Positions 8,061-16,763 are shown, counted from the first letter of the stretch. The stretch is DNA of 23,101 bases from Desulfuromonas sp. (GCA_002869605.1 PKUI01000225.1:1-23101); one strand, 5' to 3'. The notes: generated from the sequence alone by a model not told the origin. Numbers and translations are program-made.

Positions 8061-9077
8061 ATGAAAGAACAACTTGAACAGATTGGGGCCAAGGCCCGCG
8101 AAGCGCTGCTGAAATCAGCATCCGAAGTTGAATTACAGCAGGCCAAGTCGATCTTTTTGGGCAAGAAGGGTGAAGTGACCGGCCTCATGAAAGGGATGCG
8201 TGACCTGCCGGCCGATCAGCGTCCTGAGTTCGGGGCGCAGGTCAATCGGGTTAAGGGCGATCTCGAGGAACTGTTCGAACAACGCTTGCAGCAGGTGCGT
8301 GAATCGGCCATTGATGAGCGATTGAGCTCCGAGAAGATTGACGTGACCCTGCCGGGGCGGACCTCTTCGCGCGGTACGTGTCATCCGGTCAGTATGGTGG
8401 CCGCCGATCTGGTTGAGATTTTCTCCGGACTTGGCTTCAGCGTCGCCGAGGGCCCTGAAGTTGAAAAGGACTTTTACAATTTCGAGGCTTTGAATATTCC
8501 CAAGGATCATCCTGCACGCGATATGCAGGATACCTTTTATGTCAGTGAGGATGTGGTTCTGCGCACGCATACCTCGCCGGTACAGATCCGCTCGATGTTG
8601 AAGCATCAGCCTCCGGTACGGTTGATTGCCCCGGGTACTGTTTACCGACGTGACTCCGACCTGACTCATAGCCCGATGTTTCACCAGATTGAAGGGTTTT
8701 TGGTCGATAAAAACATCACTTTTGGTGACCTCAAGGGGATTCTGACGACGTTTATTACCGAGTACTTTGGCACTAAAACCGGTGTGCGTTTTCGCCCCTC
8801 GTTTTTCCCCTTCACCGAACCGAGTGCTGAGGTCGATATCCAGTGTGTTATCTGTGGAGGTAGCGGTTGTCGGGTCTGCAAGGGGAGTGGTTGGCTTGAA
8901 ATACTCGGTAGTGGCATGATCGATCCGGAGGTTTTTAGGTCGGTCGATTACGATCCTGATGTCTACTCCGGGTTTGCTTTCGGAATGGGGCTCGAGCGTA
9001 TCGCCATGCTCAAATATGGTGTCAACGATTTACGCCTGTTTTTCGAGAATGATGTCCGCTTCCTGAAACTCTTTTAA
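8061..9077 (+). CDS. pheS: Phenylalanyl-tRNA synthetase alpha subunit
   Basis: PheS is the catalytic subunit of the alpha2-beta2 PheRS. The 338-residue protein has an N-terminal coiled-coil arm for tRNA (about 1-90). The class II catalytic domain follows with [12 protein letters not shown], motif 2 around [20 protein letters not shown], the Phe pocket segment [16 protein letters not shown], and motif 3 [20 protein letters not shown] Cys-rich loop ([17 protein letters not shown]) is present, as in many bacterial PheS. AGGCGAGG lies just before ATG 8061. It is separated from rplT by the terminator at 7986-8019, so expression must come from read-through or from a promoter I could not identify. 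pheT follows after 42 bases. Confidence 0.97.
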   Translation: MKEQLEQIGAKAREALLKSASEVELQQAKSIFLGKKGEVTGLMKGMRDLPADQRPEFGAQVNRVKGDLEELFEQRLQQVRESAIDERLSSEKIDVTLPGRTSSRGTCHPVSMVAADLVEIFSGLGFSVAEGPEVEKDFYNFEALNIPKDHPARDMQDTFYVSEDVVLRTHTSPVQIRSMLKHQPPVRLIAPGTVYRRDSDLTHSPMFHQIEGFLVDKNITFGDLKGILTTFITEYFGTKTGVRFRPSFFPFTEPSAEVDIQCVICGGSGCRVCKGSGWLEILGSGMIDPEVFRSVDYDPDVYSGFAFGMGLERIAMLKYGVNDLRLFFENDVRFLKLF

Positions 9078-9119
9078 AATCATTATGATAAGCCATATTC
9101 TTATGAAGGACTTGAAGTT

Positions 9120-11525
9120 ATGATTGTCACCCGTAACTGGCTGCAGGAATTCGTCGCTTGCGATTACACCCCCGAGGAGCTATCCCATCGTCTGACCATG
9201 GCTGGACTTGAGGTTGACGCCATGGAGACACTTGGCGCCGGTCTGGAGAGTGTTATCGTCGCACGTCTCGCTTCCGTCGAGCAACATCCTGATGCAGACC
9301 GCCTTACCGTGTGTCAGGTTGAGACCGGTACGGATACCGTTCAGGTTGTTTGTGGAGCGACCAATCATAAAACCGGCGACCTCGTCGCATTTGCCCAGGT
9401 GGGGAGCCTGTTGCCCGGTGACTTCAAGATCAAGAAGTCTAAAATACGTGGTCAGGTGTCGATGGGCATGCTCTGTTCCGAGAAAGAACTTGGCCTGGCC
9501 GAAGACTCTCCCGGCATCATGATCCTTCCTGAGGGGCTTGAACTTGGAACTGCTGCCTTTGAGGCGCTGGGTCTGATGGACACCCGCTACGAAATCGGCC
9601 TGACGCCGAATCGCCCTGACTGTCTGAGTGTTGTTGGTGTTGCGCGCGAAGTTGCGGCGATGTGCAAGACCCAGCTGCAGCTGCCGAAGGTGAAGATCAG
9701 CGAAGGGGGAGCCGCGACGTCCAGCGAAACCTCCGTGACCATCGATGATGCCGAGCGCTGTCCCCGTTACGCCGCGCGCCTGATCCGGGGCATCAAGGTC
9801 GGCCCGTCACCTGACTGGATGGTCCGTCGTCTCGAAACGGCCGGCATGCGTTCTATCAATAATGTCGTCGATGTCACCAACTACGTGATGATGGAGCTCG
9901 GTCATCCTCTCCACGCCTTCGATTTCAACCTGCTCAGGGGCAAACGTATCGAGGTGCGACGCGCTGTAGAGGGGGAGGAGTTCGTGACCCTGGATGGTCA
10001 GCCGCGCAAGCTCTGCGTTGATGACCTGATGATTTGCGATGGTGAAGGCCCGGTTGCTGTTGCCGGGGTCATGGGGGGCGAAAACTCCGAGATTCAGAAT
10101 GATACCGTTGATGTGCTCCTCGAGAGTGCCTATTTCGAGCCGACCGGGATCCGTCGCACCGCTAAGCGCATGGGGCTGCATACGGAATCGTCGCACCGTT
10201 TTGAACGTGGTGCCGATTTTGACATGGTCCCCACGGCCCTCGATCGCGCCGCCTCGCTGATTGTTGAAACGGCCGGTGGTGAAATTGCCCCCGAGAGGAT
10301 CGACAACTGTCCCAACCCCCTCGCGCCGCGTGAGGTGAAGATCTCCTGCGTACGTACCAATGCGCTCCTCGGTCTCGAACTGACCAATCAGCAGATCGTC
10401 GCCTATCTGGCTTCGATCGGCCTGGGTGTCGTTGACGCTGACAGTGAACCGCTGGTGGTGAAGGTGCCCCTCTTCAGGCCGGACATCGAACGCGAGGTCG
10501 ACCTCATCGAGGAGGTTGCCCGTCTGCATGGCTACGATCATATCCCGGTGACGATGCCTTGTGGCGAAACGGTTACCCACCAGCCTCCGGTCCATCTGCA
10601 GCGCGTCAACCAACTGCGAGCCGCACTGGCCAGTGCCGGTTATTCCGAGGTGATCAACTATTCCTTCGTCCATCCTGAGGTGAATGACCGCATCGGTCTC
10701 AATGATGACGACCCGCGACGTTCCATGGTCAAGATCCTCAACCCGCTCTCCGAAGATCAGTCGGTCATGCGTACCTCGCTGGTGCCAAGCATGCTCGAAA
10801 CGGTTGAACGAAACGTTGCCTATCGCAGTCGTGACCTGCGCCTGTTCGAAATGCGCCCGACGTTCCAGGCGGTCGAGGGTGAAGAAATCCCGGTCGAGAA
10901 AATGCGTTTGTGTGTAGCCATGACTGGGCGTCGCAACCCAGAAGGCTGGGCGCAGGGTGAGGAGGTCGTTGATTTCTACGATGCCAAGGGGCTCGTCGAA
11001 CAGCTTCTCGCGACCTACCATATTACTAAGGTCGTTTGGCAGACGGAAGGTCTCGACCCGTTCTTCCACCCCGGCAAGAGTTGCGTGATCTGTTCGGGTA
11101 AAACGGTTCTCGGTGCCCTGGGGGAAGTCCACCCCCGGGTCTTGTCCCGCTACGAAATAGATGTGCCGGTTTTCCTGCTCGACCTCGACACCGAGGCTAT
11201 CTTCGGCCTTGCAAAGGATTTCAGTGGATTCACCGCACCTTCACGTTTCCCAGACGTTTTCCGTGATAGCGCCTTCCTTGTCGATGAGGCGGTGACTGCA
11301 GGAGAAGTTCTTGCGGTTATGAATCGCGCGAAGGGTAAGGATGTTGAAGATATTGTGTTGTTTGACCTTTATCGCGGAAAGGGGGTACCGGAGGGGAAGA
11401 AGAGCTTTGCCGTGCGCGTACGTTACCGTTCAAGTGAGCGGACCCTGACCGACGACGAGATTACCAAGATACATGGTAAATTGATCAAGGCACTTAATGC
11501 GCAGTTGGAAGCAGAAATCCGCTGA
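9120..11525 (+). CDS. pheT: Phenylalanyl-tRNA synthetase beta subunit
   Basis: PheT is the non-catalytic beta subunit, which recognises tRNA-Phe and edits mis-charged tyrosine. The 801-residue length is standard. Domains in order are: an N-terminal segment; an EMAP/CsaA-type tRNA-binding OB fold (about 42-150; VEQHPDADRLTVCQVE, VCGATNHKTGD, GMLCSEKELGL); the B3/B4 editing region (NNVVDVTNYVMMELGHPLHA, GVMGGENSEI); the B5 domain (about 400-475); the catalytic-like core (EVARLHGYDHIPVTMPCGE, RNVAYRSRDLRLFEM); and a C-terminal ferredoxin-fold anticodon-binding domain (FTAPSRFPDVFRDSAFLVD to the end). GAAGGA at 9105-9110 precedes ATG 9120 by 9 bases. It is followed by ihfA, as in E. coli and many relatives. 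Confidence 0.97.
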   Translation: MIVTRNWLQEFVACDYTPEELSHRLTMAGLEVDAMETLGAGLESVIVARLASVEQHPDADRLTVCQVETGTDTVQVVCGATNHKTGDLVAFAQVGSLLPGDFKIKKSKIRGQVSMGMLCSEKELGLAEDSPGIMILPEGLELGTAAFEALGLMDTRYEIGLTPNRPDCLSVVGVAREVAAMCKTQLQLPKVKISEGGAATSSETSVTIDDAERCPRYAARLIRGIKVGPSPDWMVRRLETAGMRSINNVVDVTNYVMMELGHPLHAFDFNLLRGKRIEVRRAVEGEEFVTLDGQPRKLCVDDLMICDGEGPVAVAGVMGGENSEIQNDTVDVLLESAYFEPTGIRRTAKRMGLHTESSHRFERGADFDMVPTALDRAASLIVETAGGEIAPERIDNCPNPLAPREVKISCVRTNALLGLELTNQQIVAYLASIGLGVVDADSEPLVVKVPLFRPDIEREVDLIEEVARLHGYDHIPVTMPCGETVTHQPPVHLQRVNQLRAALASAGYSEVINYSFVHPEVNDRIGLNDDDPRRSMVKILNPLSEDQSVMRTSLVPSMLETVERNVAYRSRDLRLFEMRPTFQAVEGEEIPVEKMRLCVAMTGRRNPEGWAQGEEVVDFYDAKGLVEQLLATYHITKVVWQTEGLDPFFHPGKSCVICSGKTVLGALGEVHPRVLSRYEIDVPVFLLDLDTEAIFGLAKDFSGFTAPSRFPDVFRDSAFLVDEAVTAGEVLAVMNRAKGKDVEDIVLFDLYRGKGVPEGKKSFAVRVRYRSSERTLTDDEITKIHGKLIKALNAQLEAEIR

Positions 11526-11531
11526 AAGTAG

Positions 11532-11560
11532 TTGAAACTAAACTGCTTGTGTGGTATTTA
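11532..11560 (+). promoter_or_regulatory. Possible ihfA promoter
   Basis: TTGAAA (11532-11537) and TATTTA (11555-11560) are separated by 17 bases in the 76-base pheT-ihfA gap. The -35 matches five of six positions, but the -10 only three, so this is tentative. Confidence 0.25.
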
Positions 11561-11601
11561 TCCATGAAATTCAGGCACCTATGTAATCTTGTGGAGGCGA
11601 C

Positions 11602-11883
11602 ATGACAAAAGCTGATCTCGTAGAGAATGTCTACCTCAGAACCGGTTTTTCGAAGAAGGAGTCGGCCGATATCGTCGAGACCGTTTTCGATCTGATGAAA
11701 TCGACTCTTGAGGCGGGGGAAAAGATAAAAATCGCCGGTTTTGGTAACTTCATTGTCAAGGAGAAGGCCTCGCGTCGCGGTCGTAATCCTCAGACGGGCG
11801 ATGAGATCACCATATCCGCGCGTCGCATCCTGACTTTTAAGCCGAGTCAGGTGCTGAAAGCATCGATTAACGGAGAAGACTAA
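11602..11883 (+). CDS. ihfA: Integration host factor alpha subunit
   Basis: IHF-alpha pairs with IHF-beta to bend DNA sharply at specific sites and shapes promoters, replication and recombination. The 93-residue HU-family protein starts [20 protein letters not shown]. It contains the [20 protein letters not shown] strands and the arm motif [20 protein letters not shown], which carries the intercalating proline. The GED C-terminus and the position after pheT point to IHF-alpha rather than HU. GGAGG at 11593-11597 precedes the ATG by 4 bases. The merR-like gene starts 20 bases after the stop. The beta subunit gene is not in the window. Confidence 0.92.
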   Translation: MTKADLVENVYLRTGFSKKESADIVETVFDLMKSTLEAGEKIKIAGFGNFIVKEKASRRGRNPQTGDEITISARRILTFKPSQVLKASINGED

Positions 11884-11903
11884 CCCTTTCCCGGTGCGTG
11901 CGC

Positions 11904-12296
11904 ATGGCTAGGGACCTTCCTGAAAAAAAATACTTCAAGATCGGCGAGGTTGCCGATCTTGTTGGTGTTAAACCTCATGTTCTGCGTTATTGGGAATCTG
12001 AGTTTACCTGTCTTAAACCTGTAAAGAGCCGCTCCAAGCAGCGGCTCTTTCGCCGTGAAGATATTGAAACCGCAAAGCAGATCAAGGAACTTCTTTACGA
12101 TCAAGGCCTCACCATTTCAGGGGCACAGAAGTTACTCAAGAAACGTTCCTCCAAGAGCACTGCACAGCCACAGTTGATTCATAACGCCACCGACATGCGG
12201 CAACTGCTGCGTGCCATGCGGACCGAAATTACTTCCTTACGCGATTCCATTCCGGCGTCTCGCGCCGCCAAAAAAATCAATCAAGTCGAAAAATAG
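11904..12296 (+). CDS. MerR-family transcriptional regulator
   Basis: The 130-residue product begins with a MerR-type winged helix-turn-helix: [20 protein letters not shown], then RYWESEF and a second wing [21 protein letters not shown] short basic tail rich in Lys, Ser and Gln follows. No effector-binding domain or metal-binding cysteine pair is present; the only Cys lies in [10 protein letters not shown], so a metal sensor is unlikely. Proteins of this type next to ihfA are common in Proteobacteria, with no well-defined role known to me. ATG 11904 is chosen by protein homology. There is no clear ribosome site; GTG 11898 is an alternative, and coupling to ihfA 20 bases upstream is plausible. 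A perfect 11-base inverted repeat lies inside the HTH coding region. Confidence 0.9.
   Translation: MARDLPEKKYFKIGEVADLVGVKPHVLRYWESEFTCLKPVKSRSKQRLFRREDIETAKQIKELLYDQGLTISGAQKLLKKRSSKSTAQPQLIHNATDMRQLLRAMRTEITSLRDSIPASRAAKKINQVEK
12023..12050 (+). repeat. Perfect 11-base inverted repeat inside the merR-like gene
   Basis: AAAGAGCCGCT (12023-12033) and AGCGGCTCTTT (12040-12050) are exact reverse complements separated by six bases (CCAAGC). In RNA this forms an 11-pair hairpin ending in UUU. In DNA it is a dyad of the kind MerR-class dimers bind. It lies in codons for a conserved segment (KSRSKQRLF), so part of the symmetry could be a coding by-product. Confidence 0.8.
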
Positions 12297-12312
12297 CTAG
12301 TTCGAGGGGCTC

Positions 12313-13089
12313 TTGCGGATTCTTCTGACCAATGATGATGGTATTACCGCTCCCGGACTACTGGCTCTTGCCGATGCAATGTCCAGCCTCGGGGAGGTGG
12401 TGGTCGTCGCCCCGGACCGTGAGCGGAGTGCCGTCAGCCATGCGTTGACACTGCATTCTCCGCTGCGAGCCTGGGAACACGTTCCCGGTTGGTTTGCCGT
12501 CGATGGTACGCCAACCGACTGCGTCAACCTGGGACTTCATGGACTGTTCGAAAATAAGCCGGACCTGGTTGTTTCCGGAATCAACCGTGGCGGCAACATG
12601 GGTGATGACATCACTTATTCCGGCACGGTTTCTGCGGCACTGGAAGCAACCTTAATGGGCGTCCCCGCACTGGCGGTGTCTTTGGATGTCGATGCTGGCA
12701 GCGTTGAAGCGTATCGTGTCGCGGCTCTCTACGCATGTCGTGTTGTGCAAATGAGCCTTGATCATGGTCTGCCTCCCGATACCTTTCTCAATGTGAACAT
12801 TCCGGCCTGCAGTGAGGACCAGATTCAGGGTGTCTGCCTGACTCGTCAGGGGAAAAGGATTTATTCGGACGTCGTGGAGCGGAAAACTGACCCCCGGGGC
12901 AAACATTACTATTGGATCGGTTGTGGTGAGCTCGGTTTCGAAGATGTTGCCTGGACCGATTTTCATGCCGTGCACCGTGGGTACGTATCGGTGACGCCTT
13001 TGCATCTCGATCTGACGAACTACGGTTCATTTAGCCTCCTGAATCAGTGGGAGTTTCAAGCGATATCTGAGTCGGAGGGTGGGGCGTGA
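12313..13089 (+). CDS. surE: 5'/3'-nucleotidase SurE, with TTG start
   Basis: SurE is a metal-dependent phosphatase that hydrolyses nucleoside 5'- and 3'-monophosphates and short polyphosphates, and is linked to stationary-phase survival. The family N-terminus MRILLTNDDGITAPG is intact with the acidic metal pair NDD. The conserved APDRERSAVSHALTL and SGINRGGNMGDDITYSGT, which contain the catalytic Ser and Asn, are also present. Length is 258 residues, normal. The start is TTG at 12313, since the protein begins exactly where SurE proteins do and GAGGGG (12304-12309) lies just ahead. It shares a GTGA overlap with pcm, so the two are probably coupled; the same pair precedes nlpD-rpoS in E. coli. 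Confidence 0.96.
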   Translation: MRILLTNDDGITAPGLLALADAMSSLGEVVVVAPDRERSAVSHALTLHSPLRAWEHVPGWFAVDGTPTDCVNLGLHGLFENKPDLVVSGINRGGNMGDDITYSGTVSAALEATLMGVPALAVSLDVDAGSVEAYRVAALYACRVVQMSLDHGLPPDTFLNVNIPACSEDQIQGVCLTRQGKRIYSDVVERKTDPRGKHYYWIGCGELGFEDVAWTDFHAVHRGYVSVTPLHLDLTNYGSFSLLNQWEFQAISESEGGA

Positions 13090-13751
13090 GGCATTTTCCT
13101 GATTATGCCATTGCTCGCCGGCGCATGGTTGAGCAGCAGTTGATGGATAACGGTATCGACGACGATCGGGTGCTTCAGGTCATGCGCTCGGTGCCGCGGC
13201 ATCTCTTCGTCGAACCCGCCTTCGCGGCGCAAGCTTACGGCGATGCCCCTTTGCCGATCGGCGAAAAACAGACTATTTCCCATCCCTACATCGTGGCCTT
13301 CATGACCGAGGCATTAGCCCCGCGAGAGCGCGAGGAGGTCCTCGAAATCGGTACCGGGTCCGGTTATCAGGCCGCCGTACTGTCTTGCCTCTGTAAGCGG
13401 GTCTATACCATTGAGAGGCACTCGTCCCTGGCGCGTCGAGCACGCCAGGTGCTCGATGAGATCGGGTGCTCGAATGTTCAGCTTAAGCTTGGTGACGGGA
13501 CCCTTGGTTGGCCCGAGATGGGCCCCTTCGACGGTATTATGGTCACCGCGGGAGCGCCCGTGTTGCCGGAAAAGCTCAAAGAACAGCTCAAGGTTGGAGG
13601 GCGCCTTATTGTCCCTGTCGGCGACAAGGCGCAACAGGTGCTACTGAGGATTACCCGTACCGGGGAGAATAGCTTTAACGAGGAGCGCTTCCATGGCTGC
13701 CGCTTTGTTCCCTTGGTGGGGGAAGAGGGCTGGGCGGACGGGGTCTATTAA
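13086..13751 (+). CDS. pcm: Protein-L-isoaspartate O-methyltransferase
   Basis: Pcm methylates isoaspartyl residues arising by spontaneous deamidation, which starts their conversion back to normal aspartate. The 221-residue protein shows the N-terminal RRRMVEQQLMDNGIDDDRVL, VPRHLFVEPAF and AYGDAPLPIGEKQTISHPY (the substrate-binding region). The SAM-binding motif I is EVLEIGTGSGYQAAVL, with later FDGIMVTAGAP and KVGGRLIVPVG. The GTG start at 13086 overlaps the surE stop, preceded by GGAGGG. The next gene's ATG overlaps its TAA by one base. The tight packing suggests one co-translated unit from surE onward. Confidence 0.96.
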   Translation: MRHFPDYAIARRRMVEQQLMDNGIDDDRVLQVMRSVPRHLFVEPAFAAQAYGDAPLPIGEKQTISHPYIVAFMTEALAPREREEVLEIGTGSGYQAAVLSCLCKRVYTIERHSSLARRARQVLDEIGCSNVQLKLGDGTLGWPEMGPFDGIMVTAGAPVLPEKLKEQLKVGGRLIVPVGDKAQQVLLRITRTGENSFNEERFHGCRFVPLVGEEGWADGVY

Positions 13752-14344
13752 TGCGTTGGTTTCGGTCTCTTTATGATTGGGTCCTGTCGTGGGCCAACAC
13801 CCCCTACGGTGCACCGGCTCTCGGCCTGTTGGCGCTCGCCGAGGCGTCTTTCTTTCCGGTGCCACCCGATACCCTGTTGATGGCTTTGTCCCTGTCGAAA
13901 CAATCCAGGGCCTTCAGGTTAGCAATGATCTGTACGGCGGGTTCGGTCGTCGGCGGGGCGATCGGTTACTTGATTGGCTGGGGGGTGTGGGACTCCCTGG
14001 CTCCGATTTTCTTTGCTCATATTCCTGGCTTCACCCCCGAGCAATTTGCCCGGGTCCAGTCGCTGTTTGCCGATTACGGTTTCTGGGCGGTTTTTGTGGC
14101 CGGGTTCACCCCCATCCCTTACAAGATTTTCACGATCGCCGCCGGGGTGTTCCTGATCAATTTTCCAATTTTTTTGTTGGCTTCACTGCTCAGTCGTGGC
14201 CTGCGCTTTGTTTTGATTGCTGGCTTGATCTGGCGTTTTGGTGCCCCGATCAAGGCGTTTATCGATCGCTACTTCAACCTTCTCTGTTACCTGGCCTTGG
14301 TTCTGGTGCTGGTGGTTGTTCTGCTCTGGAAGGGGTTGGCGTGA
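13751..14344 (+). CDS. YqaA/DedA-like (VTT domain) inner membrane protein
   Basis: The 197-residue product is a multi-pass membrane protein with about four to five hydrophobic segments. It carries the features of the DedA/SNARE-associated superfamily in its YqaA branch: EASFFPVPPDTLLMALSL near residues 31-48, GSVVGGAIGYLIGWGVWD, and FVAGFTPIPYKIFTIAAGVF, the re-entrant loop with conserved Arg/Lys and Pro. Related proteins take part in envelope homeostasis and, for DedA proper, in undecaprenyl-phosphate or phospholipid translocation; the exact substrate here is unknown. ATG 13751 overlaps the pcm stop (TAATG). The nearby nlpD-like and rpoS genes repeat an arrangement seen in other Proteobacteria. 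The family call is good; the function is inferred. Confidence 0.9.
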   Translation: MRWFRSLYDWVLSWANTPYGAPALGLLALAEASFFPVPPDTLLMALSLSKQSRAFRLAMICTAGSVVGGAIGYLIGWGVWDSLAPIFFAHIPGFTPEQFARVQSLFADYGFWAVFVAGFTPIPYKIFTIAAGVFLINFPIFLLASLLSRGLRFVLIAGLIWRFGAPIKAFIDRYFNLLCYLALVLVLVVVLLWKGLA

Positions 14345-14412
14345 CGGGGAGACGTTACGAGGTTGACGGTCTCTGGTCTCATCCGTTAAGCTACCCCTGT
14401 TCGGAGGCTTAA
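14341..14412 (+). CDS. Possible 23-residue coupled micro-ORF
   Basis: GTG 14341 overlaps the stop of the YqaA-like gene (GTGA), and the TAA at 14410-14412 overlaps the ATG of the nlpD-like gene (TAATG). A GGAAGGGG stretch (14327-14334) lies 6 bases ahead. The predicted peptide has 23 residues (V/M-TGRRYEVDGLWS and so on) and resembles nothing I know. Both junctions are typical coupling overlaps, but chance cannot be excluded in this short gap. Confidence 0.25.
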   Translation: MTGRRYEVDGLWSHPLSYPCSEA

Positions 14413-15164
14413 TGAATCTACTGCGTGCCCTATTGCTATGTCCGACACTTTTATGGCTGGTACTTGCGTCCTGTGCTTCCTCCCAGGGCGTTTATCATGT
14501 CGTGAAAGAAGGGCAGACCCTGTACCGCATCAGCCGCGAATACCGGGTGCAGGAAGCCTATCTGGCACGCATTAATAACATCTCCGATCCGACTGAGTTG
14601 CCGGTCGGTAAGCGCCTGTTTATCCCCGACGCCAAGCGTGTGCTGAACGTTCCCGCCACGGTCAAGCCCGACCCCCCTGCGACTGTTTTTAAACCACGTC
14701 CGGTGACTTCTACGCGACCTGGGAATAAGACTCCTCCTACCAAGGTGACGAAGCCGTCCACCACAACGACGGTGAAGGCGCCTGCACCGGACAAGAGTCG
14801 CTTTAGCTGGCCATTAAAGGGTAAGATCATCCGTTGTTTTTCTGCAAACGGGAAGGACCCCTGCAAGGGGATCGAAATTTCGGTCGCTAAAAACACGCCG
14901 GTCAAGGCTGCCGCAGCAGGGAGTGTCATCTACAGCGGTAATGGTATTCGTGGTTATGGTAACCTGATCATCATCAAGCATGACAATTCCTTCTTTACTG
15001 TTTATGGTTATAGCCAGCGTAATCTGGTCAACAGTGGTGCGTACGTCAGCAAGGGACAGAAAATCGCTTATTCCGGGACGCCACCTGGCGGTGGTGTGCC
15101 CCGTCTTCATTTCGAAGTTCGCCATGGCAAAAAAAGTGTCGATCCAGTCAAGTATCTGCCCTGA
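14412..15164 (+). CDS. nlpD: NlpD-like LysM/LytM lipoprotein (amidase activator)
   Basis: This is a lipoprotein precursor. The signal peptide ends in the lipobox LASC with Cys21, so the mature protein is lipid-anchored in the envelope. A LysM peptidoglycan-binding domain follows (about 28-72; YHVVKEGQTLYRISREY). Then comes a Thr/Pro/Lys-rich linker (about 75-130) and a C-terminal LytM (M23-like) domain. The LytM domain lacks the usual catalytic residues: KGIEIS stands where HxGxD is expected, and PRLHFEVR has lost the first His of HxH. E. coli NlpD is degenerate in the same way and activates the amidase AmiC; segments such as RGYGNLIIIKHD and LHFEVR agree with it. Length is 250 residues. It starts in the TAATG overlap and is followed by rpoS. 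Confidence 0.92.
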   Translation: MNLLRALLLCPTLLWLVLASCASSQGVYHVVKEGQTLYRISREYRVQEAYLARINNISDPTELPVGKRLFIPDAKRVLNVPATVKPDPPATVFKPRPVTSTRPGNKTPPTKVTKPSTTTTVKAPAPDKSRFSWPLKGKIIRCFSANGKDPCKGIEISVAKNTPVKAAAAGSVIYSGNGIRGYGNLIIIKHDNSFFTVYGYSQRNLVNSGAYVSKGQKIAYSGTPPGGGVPRLHFEVRHGKKSVDPVKYLP

Positions 15165-15200
15165 CGAGGTTCGAATTTAATTGCTTCTGGGAGGGAGTCA

Positions 15201-16214
15201 ATGAGCGCCAAACGATCTAAAAATGAGCAGGCCAATCTTGAACCGGATGAAGAACGGGAAGATGCGGTCGAAAACGACGATGAAGAGGAAGAGTTGGAGC
15301 TTTCTGACTCTGGGGGAAAGAGTAGCAGCGATGATGGGGGGGAAGAGAAGGTCGCGAAGAAGCCTGAGGATGATTTTCACTCCGATGATGCCATCAAGCA
15401 TTACCTGCGCGAAATCCAACGTACGACTCTGCTGACCGCCGACGAGGAAAAGCAGCTGGCTCGGCGCATCTCCAAGGGGGATATGGCCGCGCGGGATCAT
15501 ATGATCGAGTCGAACTTACGACTGGTGGTGAAAATCGCCAAGCGCTACATGAATCGTGGGTTGCCCTTCCTCGACCTCATCGAAGAGGGGAATATGGGCC
15601 TGATCAAGGCGGTCGAGCGGTTCAAGTTGAGCAAGGAGTGTCGATTCTCGACCTACGCGACCTGGTGGATACGACAGTCCATCGAGCGGGCCCTAGTGAA
15701 TCAGAGCCGTACGATTCGTCTCCCCGTGCATGTTTCGGACGACATCAACAAGATGATCAAAATCACCCGCAGTCTGGTGCAGGAGTTCAATCGCGAGCCG
15801 GAAATCGAGGAGGTTGCGACGGCCATGGACGTCGACCCTTCCTACGTACGCCGTCTCACCTCGCTGGTGCGCAAGACCTACTCGATCGAGCATCCGATGG
15901 GTGAAAACAGCGATTACAGCTTGATGGATACGATCGAAGATCCATCGGCGGTCGATCCCTCGGGGCTGCTCGAAGCCCTCGATAAGTTTTCGCATGTCAG
16001 CGAATGGCTCGACTCACTCAATGAAAACGAGAGGGAAATCCTGACCCTGCGTTTTGGTCTCAACGACCGGGAACCGCAGACCCTGGATACCATTGGCAAG
16101 AAGTTTGGTGTCACGCGCGAGCGCATCCGGCAGATCGAGGCGAAGAGTCTCGAAAAGCTGCGTACGATCATGCAGGAGAAAGATCGTGCACGTGCGGCAG
16201 GAAATGTCGATTAG
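15201..16214 (+). CDS. rpoS: RNA polymerase sigma factor RpoS
   Basis: This is a sigma-70 family factor of the RpoS type, which directs transcription in stationary phase and under stress. The first 55 or so residues form a highly acidic, Ser-rich extension. Region 1.2 follows ([20 protein letters not shown]), then region 2 ([53 protein letters not shown]). Region 3 spans [16 protein letters not shown] to about residue 240, and region 4 contains [19 protein letters not shown] and [19 protein letters not shown]. Length (337 residues) and position behind nlpD identify RpoS rather than RpoD or RpoH. GGGAGGG stands ahead of ATG 15201. In E. coli the main rpoS promoter lies inside nlpD; I did not find a convincing equivalent here. 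Confidence 0.96.
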   Translation: MSAKRSKNEQANLEPDEEREDAVENDDEEEELELSDSGGKSSSDDGGEEKVAKKPEDDFHSDDAIKHYLREIQRTTLLTADEEKQLARRISKGDMAARDHMIESNLRLVVKIAKRYMNRGLPFLDLIEEGNMGLIKAVERFKLSKECRFSTYATWWIRQSIERALVNQSRTIRLPVHVSDDINKMIKITRSLVQEFNREPEIEEVATAMDVDPSYVRRLTSLVRKTYSIEHPMGENSDYSLMDTIEDPSAVDPSGLLEALDKFSHVSEWLDSLNENEREILTLRFGLNDREPQTLDTIGKKFGVTRERIRQIEAKSLEKLRTIMQEKDRARAAGNVD

Positions 16215-16244
16215 ATCAATAACGTTAACAGGAGGTTTCTGGTC

Positions 16245-16760
16245 GTGGAAGAATTAAAAAATATTATCCGGGACATCCCCGATTTCCCCAAGAAGGGGAT
16301 TGTCTTCAAGGACATTACGACTCTGCTGAGCGATGGACGCAGTTTCCATCGTATGATCGACTTGATTGCACATCGCTACGTGGGTAAGAATATTCAGAAG
16401 GTCATCGGTGTGGAGGCTCGTGGTTTTGTGCTCGGATCGGCGCTTGCGTATAAACTTGGAGCCGGCGTCGTTATGGTACGCAAGCCGGGCAAGCTCCCTT
16501 ATAAGACCCGTTCCGTATCGTATGATCTTGAGTATGGTACCGACACCCTGGAAATCCATGAAGATGCTTTCGAGCCGGGTGAGCGGGTTATTATTGCGGA
16601 CGACCTGCTGGCAACTGGAGGGACAGTTGAGGCGGTAGTGAAACTCCTCGAGGGTTTCAACGCAGAACTCGTCGAGTGCGCCTTCATGGCCGAGCTTGAG
16701 TTCCTGTCGGGTCGGAACAAGCTTCCTGACGGGAAGGTTTTCAGCCTCTTGAAATTCTAA
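16245..16760 (+). CDS. apt: Adenine phosphoribosyltransferase
   Basis: Apt salvages adenine by joining it to PRPP to give AMP. The 171-residue protein has the family N-terminus [20 protein letters not shown], then [26 protein letters not shown], the flexible loop [11 protein letters not shown], and the PRPP-binding signature [18 protein letters not shown] 16245 is the start because AGGAGG (16230-16235) lies 9 bases ahead and the protein begins at the expected point. It is 30 bases downstream of rpoS and may share its transcript. A tRNA gene with its own promoter follows. Confidence 0.97.
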   Translation: MEELKNIIRDIPDFPKKGIVFKDITTLLSDGRSFHRMIDLIAHRYVGKNIQKVIGVEARGFVLGSALAYKLGAGVVMVRKPGKLPYKTRSVSYDLEYGTDTLEIHEDAFEPGERVIIADDLLATGGTVEAVVKLLEGFNAELVECAFMAELEFLSGRNKLPDGKVFSLLKF

Positions 16761-16763
16761 CCC

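Noticed and set aside
8821..8920. Cys-rich segment of PheS as an unusual zinc-finger insertion
   Set aside because: A CxxCGGxGCxxCxxxGW-like loop is common in bacterial PheS proteins, so it is not a special feature.
9807..11132. 441-codon minus-strand open frame opposite pheT
   Set aside because: It is antisense to conserved PheT domains and has no recognisable motif or ribosome site. The same codon-bias effect explains it.
13777..14412. 211-codon + strand frame overlapping the YqaA-like gene
   Set aside because: The other frame encodes a clear multi-pass membrane protein with YqaA/DedA motifs and starts at the pcm stop. Only the last 24 codons (including the stop) of this frame, outside that gene, are kept as a possible micro-ORF.
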